64,000 bases of DNA from Ignavibacteria bacterium (GTDB lineage Bacteria > Bacteroidota > Ignavibacteria > Ignavibacteriales > Ignavibacteriaceae), in assembly GCA_021286645.1 (NCBI GenBank), contig JAJTBZ010000064.1, forward strand, positions 62,001 to 126,000, in the 5' to 3' direction. Below are positions 52,450 through 60,961 of the stretch, one piece after another (within the stretch, counting starts at the first letter, position 1; every line of letters starts with the position of its first letter). A program made the position numbers and the translations under genes. Below the pieces are notes generated by a model that was given only the letters and a program-made list of their open reading frames with translations, had not been told where the DNA came from and made no database searches.

Positions 52450-53267
52450 GCAACTTCAAAAACTATATAGAAGAAACCCTTGCAGTCATTCGGAAATATT
52501 CCGATAAAACATATCCCGTTGGTATAATCCTCGGCACCGGATTAGGAGGATTAGTTAATGAAATTACCGTGGAACATGAAATAGATTATTCATTGTTACC
52601 TCATTTCCCGCTTTCAACGGTCGAATCGCATCAGGGAAAATTGATTTTAGGGTCGATTAACGGGAAAAATGTAGTTGCTATGCAAGGACGCTTTCACTAT
52701 TATGAAGGCTACACGATGCAGGAAATTACCTACCCTGTACGAGTAATGAAATACCTTGGAGTTGAAACCCTTCTGGTATCCAACGCGTGTGGTGGAATGA
52801 ATCCCATCTACCGCCGTGGCGATATTATGTTGATGCTTGATCATATTAACCTACTGGGAGATAATCCCTTGATCGGTAAAAATATCGATGAACTGGGCCC
52901 CCGCTTTCCGGATATGAGCGAACCGTATAATCTGGAATTAATAGCACTCGCGGAAAAAATTGCCCTGGAAAATAAAATTAAAATTCATAAAGGCGTTTAT
53001 GTTGCTGTTTCAGGACCTAATCTTGAAACGAAAGCCGAGTACCGGTTTTTGCGTGGTACCGGGGCGGATGTAGTAGGTATGTCTACTGTACCGGAAAATA
53101 TAGTAGCAAATCATATGGGAATGCGTGTTTTAGGGTTTAGTATTATTACCGATGAGTGTTTTCCCGACGCGCTAAAACCACTGAGCCTTGAAGAAGTGAT
53201 TGCTGCTGCAAATCTTGCAGAGCCTTCAATGACACTTATTATGAAAGAAGTAATAAAGAGCCTCTAA
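52446..53267 (+). CDS. Purine nucleoside phosphorylase
   Basis: 273 residues of the trimeric PNP family. The phosphate-binding G-I-I-L-G-T-G-L-G-G is at about 26-36, then V-E-S-H-Q-G-K, and V-S-N-A-C-G-G-M-N-P and D-V-V-G-M-S-T-V-P further on. It phosphorolyses inosine and guanosine (and deoxy forms) to free base plus ribose-1-phosphate in purine salvage. It overlaps the upstream DivIVA-type gene by 4 bases and shares one base with the following membrane gene, so it sits inside a tight operon of otherwise cell-architecture genes. Confidence 0.92.
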   Translation: MSNFKNYIEETLAVIRKYSDKTYPVGIILGTGLGGLVNEITVEHEIDYSLLPHFPLSTVESHQGKLILGSINGKNVVAMQGRFHYYEGYTMQEITYPVRVMKYLGVETLLVSNACGGMNPIYRRGDIMLMLDHINLLGDNPLIGKNIDELGPRFPDMSEPYNLELIALAEKIALENKIKIHKGVYVAVSGPNLETKAEYRFLRGTGADVVGMSTVPENIVANHMGMRVLGFSIITDECFPDALKPLSLEEVIAAANLAEPSMTLIMKEVIKSL

Positions 53268-53881
53268 TGACTGAAAAAACCTGGCTATCGTATCTTTCGG
53301 TTTTAATCCTTGCTGTATTGGTATTTATATCAAACTTTTTGGATACTAACCTGTTTCACTTTGGTGACATGAATTTTGCGGTATGGTTTATTCTGTCATT
53401 CTTCTGTTATGCATGCGGGCACTATATCAACAAGGTGTTTGGCTGGCAATTCGGGGGTAAACTGGTATTTGCCGCTTCGATTTCGGTTACTGTTATTAGT
53501 ATTACGGTTATAATATTTTTCAAAGAGTATTTTAATGCTCCCAACCCTACGGGCGAAAATATTATTCTGTTTGCTTTGCGGAATGTATTCCTTGGTGGTA
53601 TGGGCTTTTTTGGTATGGCCGTGGCAGAAGCTATGGCACAACAGGGACAGGTCGCGAGTCTTACAGAAAAATTACAGTTAATTGAAGAAACTATTAAAGA
53701 CTCGAAAAAAGAAGCTGATCTGACTGTTAAAGATGCCCAGATTAAAGCAAATAAAATTATTAACGAAGCTGAATTGACAGCGAAAAATGTAATATTGAAA
53801 AAAGAACGTATTGAAAGAGAATTGAGGGAGTTTATTCAAATAGAAAAGGAACTCCTGAAAAAATATGAAGAAAATAAATAA
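53267..53881 (+). CDS. Membrane protein with C-terminal coiled coil
   Basis: 204 residues. About four membrane helices (about 8-25, 35-52, 65-88 and 100-125) are followed by a Lys/Glu-rich coiled coil (about 130-204) with heptad-like A-N-K-I-I-N-E-A-E-L. The tail looks like the coiled coil of the DivIVA-type protein two genes upstream. I know no family name. The TAATG overlap with the phosphorylase gene ties it to the same operon, so a link between membrane and a DivIVA-like scaffold is a reasonable guess. Confidence 0.65.
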   Translation: MTEKTWLSYLSVLILAVLVFISNFLDTNLFHFGDMNFAVWFILSFFCYACGHYINKVFGWQFGGKLVFAASISVTVISITVIIFFKEYFNAPNPTGENIILFALRNVFLGGMGFFGMAVAEAMAQQGQVASLTEKLQLIEETIKDSKKEADLTVKDAQIKANKIINEAELTAKNVILKKERIERELREFIQIEKELLKKYEENK

Positions 53882-53947
53882 CCAATAGATGGTATTTTCT
53901 TCAGACAGATAAATGAATTTTAGGTTGAATTAAATTAGTTAGCAGAT

Positions 53948-56900
53948 ATGTATAAAGTACTTCCTGATCAGATAAATTACGCATCGATCGAAAACGAGAT
54001 ATTAAAATTCTGGGAAGAAAACGCGATTTTTGAAAAAAGCGTTTCAACCAGAGACTCTAATAATAGTTTTACTTTTTATGAAGGCCCTCCTACCGCGAAT
54101 GGTAAACCGGGAATTCACCATGTTATGGCTCGTTCTCTTAAGGACATTGTATGCCGCTATAAAACTTTACAGGGAATGCAGGTTCATCGTAAAGCCGGAT
54201 GGGATACCCATGGGCTGCCGGTAGAAATTGAAGTTGAAAAACAATTGGGTATTAAATCCAAAAGCGAAATTCCTGAGTTCGGTGTTGAAAAATATAATGA
54301 GGCATGCAGGAATTCGGTTTTTACCTACAAAGATTTGTGGGAGCGCATGACCAACAGAATGGGCTATTGGATTAACCTTGAAGATGCCTATATCACCTGC
54401 ACGAACAATTATATTGAATCTGTTTGGTGGTCACTGAAGCAGTTGTTCGATAAAGGCCTGATTTACAAAGATTATAAAATAGTTCCACAGTGCCCTAAAT
54501 CAGAAACAGTACTCTCGTCACATGAACTTGCCCTTGGTTATAAAATGACTAAGGATCCTTCAGTTTATGTTCTGTTTAAAATTCAGGGAAAAGATGAACA
54601 CTTTCTCGTATGGACGACTACGCCCTGGACGTTAATTTCGAATGTAGCCCTGGCAGTAGGAGAAGACATAGATTATGTGAAAGTTTCCCATAAAGAAAAA
54701 GTAATAATTCTAGCCAAAGCGCGTCTTGCTGCCCTTGATGGCGAGTATGAAATTTTGGAAGAATTCAAGGGTGCAGTACTTGAGGGCGTTGAATATGAAC
54801 AATTGATGCCGTATGTAATTCCCGATAAAAAAGCTTTTTATGTAATTGTAGGCAATTTCGTTAGCACCGAAGATGGTTCCGGTATTGTTCATATCGCCCC
54901 TGCATTTGGTGCCGATGACTATGAAGTTTCTAAAAAATACGGATTACCGATGCTTCAACCTGTTACCCGCGGCGGCAGATTTACAGCCGATGTAACAGAT
55001 TATGCAGATATGTTCGTTAAGGATGCCGATGAACATATCATGAAAAAATTACGCATTGAAGGCAAGCTTTATAAAAAGGGTGTTATCGAGCACTCGTATC
55101 CATTCTCCTGGCGTTTTGATAATGTTCCGGTAATTTATTATGCCCGCGAATCATGGTTCATCAAAACAACATCAATTGCAGATCGCATGGTTGAGTTGAA
55201 TAAAACTATCAACTGGTGCCCGCCTGAAGTTGGTTCCGGCCGATTTGGTAACTGGTTAGAAGAAAATAAGGATTGGGCATTATCACGTGACCGGTATTGG
55301 GCAACACCATTACCGATCTGGGTAAGTGACGATGATGATAAAATAGCAATTGGTTCAATCGAAGAGCTTAAAGAAGGATTTGTAGAAGAAAATGGTCAGC
55401 GGGTTTCAGTTCGCGACCTGCCCGCTATTGATTTACATAAACCATTTGTAGACAAAATACTCTTCGAACGCAACGGGAAAATTTACAGACGTACGCCTGA
55501 ATTGATTGATGTTTGGTATGATTCCGGCGCTATGCCTTTTGCTCAGTTCCACTATCCATTTGAAAATAAAGAATGGTTCGAAGCAAATCACCCGGCGCAT
55601 TTTATATCGGAAGGTATTGATCAGACACGCGGATGGTTTTATACACTGCATGCAATTTCCACTATGCTTTTCGATAATGTCGCGTATAAAAACTGTCTGG
55701 TCAACGATCTTATCCTTGATAAGAGCGGATTGAAAATGTCTAAATCCAAAGGCAATACTGTTGACCCGTTCATGTTATTTGATAAATATGGCGCAGATGC
55801 CACCCGCTGGTATCTTATTATCAACAGCCCGCCATGGCGGCCTACACTGTTTAATGAAGAAGATCTGGCTGATTATCAAAGAAAATTCTTTGGTACATTA
55901 TATAATACTTACGCGTTCTTTACGTTATACGCGAATATTGATAAATTCAATTTTTCGGAAGCTTCGGTACCGTATCAGGAGCGCCCTGAAATAGATCGTT
56001 GGATCATATCCAAAATGAATGCGGTTATTGAAGAGTACCGCGAATTGATGGACGCGTATGATGTTACAAAAGCAGCACGCTTAATAGCTTCGTTTACAAT
56101 AGATCATGTTTCGAATTGGTATGTGCGCAGATGCCGTCGGCGTTTCTGGAAGTCCGAAATGAATGCAAATAAACTTTCTGCATATCAAACCCTCTATGAA
56201 TGTTTGGTTACCATAAGCAAGCTAGCATCTCCTTTCGTTCCATTCATCTCGGAAGAAGTATTCAGGAATCTGAATACAATTACGGGTAAAGATAGCGCAG
56301 AATCCGTTCATTTATCATATCTGCCGGCAGCAGGTTATAGGGATAAGGAACTTGAACTGAAGATGGATATTGCTCAGCAGGTTGTCTATATGGGTAGAGC
56401 AATGCGTGCAAAGCATAATCTCAAAGTCCGGCAGCCGCTGCTAAAAATGATGGTTGCTGTTGATGAATTCCAGAAAGCAGCCGTTCAGAATATGAAGGAT
56501 GTAATTCTGGAAGAATTAAACATTAAAGAAATGATTGTATTAACAGACGATTCCGGTATAGTACAGAAATCCGCGAAACCGAATTTTAAGTCTATCGGGC
56601 CGAAGCACGGGAAAAAAGTTAATCCGGTTGCCAATGCAATTCGGGAACTGAGCGGAGAGAATGTAGAAAATCTTTCCAAAGGTGAATCGGTTGTTATAAC
56701 GTTAGATGAAGAAATTGTAATTGAGCCGGCTGATGTAGAAATACTGAGAACCGAGATACAAGGCTGGATAGTACAAAGTGAAGCAGGCGTTACTGTTGCG
56801 GTAGACCTTGAGCTGAATGACGAATTAGTTGCAGAGGGTTTCGCGCGGGAATTTGTAAACCGGATTCAAAATATTCGGAAAGACTCGGGATTTGAAGTTA

Positions 56901-57088
56901 CCGATAGAATTTCGGTAATTTTTAGTGCGCCTGAGCAATTGCGCAAAGCAATAGAAGCACATTTTAATTATATTAGCAATGAGACTTTAGCGGTTTCAAT
57001 AACGGCTGGTGAAAACCTGGTTGGTGCTGCGCAAGCAGAAATTGATGACCAAGTCGTCTCCATTTGTATTCAGAAGACAACAGATTAG
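53948..57088 (+). CDS. ileS: Isoleucyl-tRNA synthetase
   Basis: 1046 residues, class I synthetase. The HIGH-type motif is G-I-H-H in N-G-K-P-G-I-H-H-V-M-A-R and the KMSKS motif is K-M-S-K-S-K-G-N near residue 600. The editing domain lies between, and the anticodon-binding region follows. Length and motifs fit the eukaryote-like IleRS type 2, which is naturally tolerant of mupirocin in the cases studied. It has the W-x-x-S-R-D-R-Y-W segment typical of IleRS. It precedes a DksA-type gene by 18 bases. Confidence 0.94.
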   Translation: MYKVLPDQINYASIENEILKFWEENAIFEKSVSTRDSNNSFTFYEGPPTANGKPGIHHVMARSLKDIVCRYKTLQGMQVHRKAGWDTHGLPVEIEVEKQLGIKSKSEIPEFGVEKYNEACRNSVFTYKDLWERMTNRMGYWINLEDAYITCTNNYIESVWWSLKQLFDKGLIYKDYKIVPQCPKSETVLSSHELALGYKMTKDPSVYVLFKIQGKDEHFLVWTTTPWTLISNVALAVGEDIDYVKVSHKEKVIILAKARLAALDGEYEILEEFKGAVLEGVEYEQLMPYVIPDKKAFYVIVGNFVSTEDGSGIVHIAPAFGADDYEVSKKYGLPMLQPVTRGGRFTADVTDYADMFVKDADEHIMKKLRIEGKLYKKGVIEHSYPFSWRFDNVPVIYYARESWFIKTTSIADRMVELNKTINWCPPEVGSGRFGNWLEENKDWALSRDRYWATPLPIWVSDDDDKIAIGSIEELKEGFVEENGQRVSVRDLPAIDLHKPFVDKILFERNGKIYRRTPELIDVWYDSGAMPFAQFHYPFENKEWFEANHPAHFISEGIDQTRGWFYTLHAISTMLFDNVAYKNCLVNDLILDKSGLKMSKSKGNTVDPFMLFDKYGADATRWYLIINSPPWRPTLFNEEDLADYQRKFFGTLYNTYAFFTLYANIDKFNFSEASVPYQERPEIDRWIISKMNAVIEEYRELMDAYDVTKAARLIASFTIDHVSNWYVRRCRRRFWKSEMNANKLSAYQTLYECLVTISKLASPFVPFISEEVFRNLNTITGKDSAESVHLSYLPAAGYRDKELELKMDIAQQVVYMGRAMRAKHNLKVRQPLLKMMVAVDEFQKAAVQNMKDVILEELNIKEMIVLTDDSGIVQKSAKPNFKSIGPKHGKKVNPVANAIRELSGENVENLSKGESVVITLDEEIVIEPADVEILRTEIQGWIVQSEAGVTVAVDLELNDELVAEGFAREFVNRIQNIRKDSGFEVTDRISVIFSAPEQLRKAIEAHFNYISNETLAVSITAGENLVGAAQAEIDDQVVSICIQKTTD

Positions 57089-57106
57089 TTAGAAGGATTA
57101 AATGCT

Positions 57107-57961
57107 ATGGCAAAGAAAGCAAATGTGGTCTCCAAAACAGGCAAGAAGGTAGCACCTAAAAGTGCCTCGCCGGTTGTAAAAAAGGTTGCCCCGAAGGTAA
57201 CAAAATCAATTACAGCAGCAAAACCTAAAGCAGCCAAAACCACTACTGCTAAACCGGTAAAAAAAGCAGCGGTGAAAAAGCTTGTTGCAGCTAAACCGGT
57301 AGAGAAGAAGAAGACGGTGAAAGCAGCCGGCTCAAAAGCTACTCCAATTACCAAAGCGGTAAAGGCGAAAAAGGTAGTTGTTGCTGAAACAAAGCCCGTA
57401 AAAAAAGCCGCGGCAGTTAAGCCTGTTGCAGCAGCTAAGCCAGTTCCTGCCCCGGTACCGGTAAAGAAAGCGGCTCCGGTAAAGCCAGTGGCACCGGCTC
57501 CGGTTGCAACTCCTGCTCCGGTTACCCCGAAAGCTAAACCGGTAACAAAGCGCTACTCGAAAGAAGAACTTGAGCACTTTAAACAAATTATTCTTGAAAA
57601 GCAGAGCGAAGCTATTGCAAATCTGCAAACTTTCAGGGATCAAATGTTAGATCCTTCTACCGGTGAGTACATTAACGAAAATTCGCCTTATTCTTTGCAC
57701 ATGGCCGAACAGGGTACGGATGCAATGGAAAAGGAAAAAACATATTTCTATGCTCAACGTGAACAGAAATTATTGGGATATCTGGAAGAGGCGTTGAAGC
57801 GTATTGAAGCAGGTACCTATGGATTGTGTATTGATTGTATAGATGATCCGAAGATGCTTTGCCCCACATGTCCTCTGATACCCAGAGAGCGTTTGGAAGC
57901 AGTTCCGCATTCACAATTGTGCGCGCAGATTAAAAAGCAGCAGGAAAAACCTCGCAGGTAG
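57107..57961 (+). CDS. TraR/DksA-type zinc-finger protein with histone-H1-like tail
   Basis: 284 residues. Residues 1-147 are an Ala/Lys/Pro/Val-rich, strongly basic tail with repeated K-K-A-A and A-K-P-V units, like histone H1. Residues 150-284 are DksA/TraR-like: helical E-E-L-E-H-F-K, then a zinc-finger region with Cys241, Cys244, Cys252, Cys255 and Cys272, and I-P-R-E-R-L-E-A-V-P-H-S. The usual second Cys pair is reduced to one Cys, while an extra C-P-T-C pair is inserted. DksA proteins bind RNA polymerase with ppGpp. The tail suggests that this one also binds nucleic acid. Confidence 0.85.
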   Translation: MAKKANVVSKTGKKVAPKSASPVVKKVAPKVTKSITAAKPKAAKTTTAKPVKKAAVKKLVAAKPVEKKKTVKAAGSKATPITKAVKAKKVVVAETKPVKKAAAVKPVAAAKPVPAPVPVKKAAPVKPVAPAPVATPAPVTPKAKPVTKRYSKEELEHFKQIILEKQSEAIANLQTFRDQMLDPSTGEYINENSPYSLHMAEQGTDAMEKEKTYFYAQREQKLLGYLEEALKRIEAGTYGLCIDCIDDPKMLCPTCPLIPRERLEAVPHSQLCAQIKKQQEKPRR

Positions 57962-58003
57962 TCAGATTCTCTGGCAGTCCATTCAAAGTATAAAATTACC
58001 CCG

Positions 58004-58032
58004 CCCCGCCCGGAGCGGGGGTTCTTTTTATT
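58004..58032 (+). terminator. Rho-independent terminator after the DksA-type gene
   Basis: CCCCGC, loop CCGGA, GCGGGG, followed by GTTCTTTTTATTT. It lies 42 bases past the stop codon. Confidence 0.85.
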
Positions 58033-58049
58033 TAAATTAGAGAAGATAT

Positions 58050-58781
58050 TTGAGAACACTTTATTTAACTTTAGTAGTTGTCGTCCTTGACCAATTTTCA
58101 AAACTATGGATTAAGGGCTTTTCATTACCGTTTCTTAACCTTAATCATGTCGGAATGATTCATGGCGATTCCATTCCGGTATGGGGAAATTTCTTTCGAA
58201 TTACATTTGTAGAGAATCCCGGCATGGCTTTCGGTATCGGGTTGCTGCCTGCAGCAAAGCTAATTATCTGCCTGTTCACGGTAATTGCATGTGTCGGTCT
58301 GATATATTATCTCTACACTGTTCGTGATCAATCGCTCAGTTTAAGGATTGCCCTCGCGCTTATTTTAGCTGGTGCGCTTGGTAATTTGATCGATAGAAGT
58401 TTCTACGGACTTTTTTATGGTTATGAAAAGTTATTCTATGGGAAAGTGGTTGATTTTTTTGATTTTGACTTTTTCGATATAACATTTCTGGGCCGGAGTT
58501 ACGATCGATTCCCAATCTTTAATGTGGCTGATTCTGCAGTAACAATTGGTGTTGCAATCCTGTTACTCTTTTATAAAAAGCATCAGGCAGAAATTCAAAC
58601 CGAAGCACAGACTGCCGAAGGCGCCATTGTATCCGAGGACGACATAGCAACTACGCCGGAGGAGCAAATAATCGGTACGGAAAATCCTGATTTGAGTGAT
58701 TCAAAACAGCAGGGTAATACTCCCCACACTTCCACGAACGAAAAAGCAGATGAGCAAGTTAATAACAGAACGGAAGTATAG
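58050..58781 (+). CDS. lspA: Lipoprotein signal peptidase (signal peptidase II)
   Basis: 243 residues; typical LspA is about 160. Four membrane helices carry the family motifs: L-D-Q-F-S-K near the start, E-N-P-G-M-A-F-G, G-N-L-I-D-R (catalytic Asp) and F-N-V-A-D-S-A-V (second catalytic Asp). It cleaves prolipoproteins at the lipobox Cys, matching the many lipoproteins in this window. The C-terminal 60 residues are an acidic, Gln/Thr-rich cytoplasmic tail. The start is a TTG at 58050 with AGAGAAG upstream. Its end overlaps the rluD-type gene by 32 bases. Confidence 0.92.
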   Translation: MRTLYLTLVVVVLDQFSKLWIKGFSLPFLNLNHVGMIHGDSIPVWGNFFRITFVENPGMAFGIGLLPAAKLIICLFTVIACVGLIYYLYTVRDQSLSLRIALALILAGALGNLIDRSFYGLFYGYEKLFYGKVVDFFDFDFFDITFLGRSYDRFPIFNVADSAVTIGVAILLLFYKKHQAEIQTEAQTAEGAIVSEDDIATTPEEQIIGTENPDLSDSKQQGNTPHTSTNEKADEQVNNRTEV

Positions 58782-59748
58782 TTTTACTCTGCCGGCAGGC
58801 AAAAAAAAAGAACGTCTTGATGTATTTTTAACGGGTGCTATGGAAAATGCGACCCGTACCAGAATTCAGAAGCTTATAGATGCGGGATGTGTTACAGTTA
58901 ATCAAACGACACCCAAAGCAAATTATCAGGTAAAACCTTCCGATTTGATAGAAGTCACCATTCCGGTATCACCCCGCCCGGAAACTCTGGAAGGAGAAGA
59001 TATCCCGCTCAATATTATCTACGAGGATGATTACTTCCTGATAATTAATAAACCCCCCGATATGGTTGTACACCCTTCATTAGGGCACTTTACCGGAACA
59101 TTGGTTAATGCATTACTATTTTACAGCGATCAGTTGAGTGAATCGAACGATGAGGATGCACGTCCCGGCATTGTCCATCGAATTGATAAGGATACCAGTG
59201 GATTACTCGTTGTCGCGAAGGATGAAGTTACCCACGCCGAACTTTCAAAACAGTTTTTTCATCACACAATAGAGCGCGAGTATTGGGCAATCGTTTGGGG
59301 AAAGTTTAAAGAACCTGAAGGTGTAATCCGATCGTATATTACGCGCAGTAAAAAGGACAGGAAAAAATTTACAATGAGTGAAGCTGATGGAAAACACGCC
59401 GTAACTCATTACCGTGTACTGAAAGAATTCGATTTTCTGACATTAGTAGCGCTAAACCTTGAAACCGGAAGAACACACCAGATTCGTGTGCATATGGCCG
59501 GTACGGGGCACCCGATATTTGGTGACGAAACTTACGGCGGCAGGGTGATTCATACAGGGGTGCAGTATCCCAAATTGCGTGCACGGGTAGAGAATTTACT
59601 TGAAATGATACCCCGGCAGGCGCTGCATGCCAAAACCCTGGGATTTATCCATCCACATACCCGTCAGCCGATTCGTTTCGAAAGCGAACTGCCCTATGAT
59701 ATGCAAACTATTCTTGATGAAATTGAGATACCGGAAGACGTAGAATAA
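58750..59748 (+). CDS. RluA/RluD-family pseudouridine synthase
   Basis: 332 residues. An S4 RNA-binding domain (about 10-70) precedes the pseudouridine synthase domain with the catalytic aspartate in V-H-R-I-D-K-D-T-S-G-L. E-T-G-R-T-H-Q-I-R-V-H and H-P-I-F-G-D-E-T-Y-G-G follow. RluD members modify 23S rRNA helix 69, and other subgroups modify tRNA or other rRNA sites. I take ATG 58750, which lies inside the lspA end; a start further upstream would overlap lspA more. Confidence 0.92.
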   Translation: MSKLITERKYSFTLPAGKKKERLDVFLTGAMENATRTRIQKLIDAGCVTVNQTTPKANYQVKPSDLIEVTIPVSPRPETLEGEDIPLNIIYEDDYFLIINKPPDMVVHPSLGHFTGTLVNALLFYSDQLSESNDEDARPGIVHRIDKDTSGLLVVAKDEVTHAELSKQFFHHTIEREYWAIVWGKFKEPEGVIRSYITRSKKDRKKFTMSEADGKHAVTHYRVLKEFDFLTLVALNLETGRTHQIRVHMAGTGHPIFGDETYGGRVIHTGVQYPKLRARVENLLEMIPRQALHAKTLGFIHPHTRQPIRFESELPYDMQTILDEIEIPEDVE

Positions 59749-59830
59749 GCAACTCTCAATAGTTGTATTTTATCCTATTATGTTATTGAAAAAATACCTA
59801 TACTATCTGTCCATTTTTTAAGGTTTATAA

Positions 59831-60961
59831 GTGATTAAAAAAATACTGCTTCTTAGCATTGTTATCAGCACGGGGTATTTTATTTCTTTTGGATGGGGCA
59901 AAGACGGGCACCAGTTGGTTAACCGGAAAGTAACAGAAGCTTTTCCGGCACAAATGAATTACTATAAAGCCTGGCAGGCGCAATTGATATCGAAGGCGAG
60001 TGACGCCGATAACCGTAAGCAACAGGATAAAACTGAGGCGCCTCGTCATTATATTGATATTGATTCATATCCTGAATTTTTACAATTCGGCTATATTAAC
60101 CAGAATTACGATACGGTAGTTGCACAGCATGGAGCAACATTTGTAGGCGGGCAGGGGATTCTTCCCTGGGCCATTCTGAAATGGACTGACTCACTTACTG
60201 CATTGTTACGTGTGAAAGATACGACACGTGCAATTCAGGTAGCTGCTGATTTAGGCCATTATGTGGGTGATGGACACATGCCTCTTCATATTACCGATAA
60301 CTACGATGGTGATGCAACAAACCAGTCAGGAGTGCATAGCCGTTATGAGTCAACTATGATGTCTAAATATGCATCGCAGATAGTATTTACACCGGCAACA
60401 GCTCAATATATAACCAACAAATCTGATTTCGTTTTTAATTTTCTCTATGAGGATTACAAATTCAAGGATTCGGTTTTATATGCTGACTCTGTGTCAAAAG
60501 CGGTAAATGGAAATTCATATAATGGTAAATACGTGGATACTTTATGGGCGCGTACGAGGTATTTTACTGCTGCATTGATACAACATGCATCAGAAAGATT
60601 GGCCAGCCTTATTTATACTGCATGGGTAGATGCCGGAAAACCATTCGGCAGTAATGCAGTTACAGGCGAAGCAAACCTGAATAGCCGCGATTTTAGAGTT
60701 GACGCCTATCCTAACCCTTTTAATGCACAAGTGCGGATATCTGTTTCTCTTCCTGCCTCGGCTCTGCAAAACGGCACTGCAGGCGAGTTTAAGGTTTACT
60801 CAATAACGGGACAATTGGTAAAAACAAAACTCTTAAGCCGCGATGATATAAGAAATGGCAGCTTTGCAATGGATTTTACAGAGAATACTTCAGGAATTTA
60901 TATCGGAGTGTTGCGAGCAGGGAATTATGTTATCAGTAAAAAACTATCCTTATTAAAATAA
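59831..60961 (+). CDS. Secreted S1/P1-type nuclease with T9SS sorting domain
   Basis: 376 residues starting at GTG 59831. After a signal peptide the mature protein begins W-G-K-D-G-H, as in S1/P1 nucleases where the N-terminal Trp binds zinc (Trp22, His27). Further ligands are H-Y-I-D-I-D and D-L-G-H-Y-V-G-D-G-H-M-P-L-H. The C-terminus (from V-D-A-Y-P-N-P-F-N, about 295-376) is a T9SS type A sorting domain ending K-K-L-S-L-L-K. The enzyme should degrade single-stranded nucleic acids outside the cell for phosphate or nucleoside scavenging. It abuts a convergent gene with no spacer. Confidence 0.9.
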   Translation: MIKKILLLSIVISTGYFISFGWGKDGHQLVNRKVTEAFPAQMNYYKAWQAQLISKASDADNRKQQDKTEAPRHYIDIDSYPEFLQFGYINQNYDTVVAQHGATFVGGQGILPWAILKWTDSLTALLRVKDTTRAIQVAADLGHYVGDGHMPLHITDNYDGDATNQSGVHSRYESTMMSKYASQIVFTPATAQYITNKSDFVFNFLYEDYKFKDSVLYADSVSKAVNGNSYNGKYVDTLWARTRYFTAALIQHASERLASLIYTAWVDAGKPFGSNAVTGEANLNSRDFRVDAYPNPFNAQVRISVSLPASALQNGTAGEFKVYSITGQLVKTKLLSRDDIRNGSFAMDFTENTSGIYIGVLRAGNYVISKKLSLLK

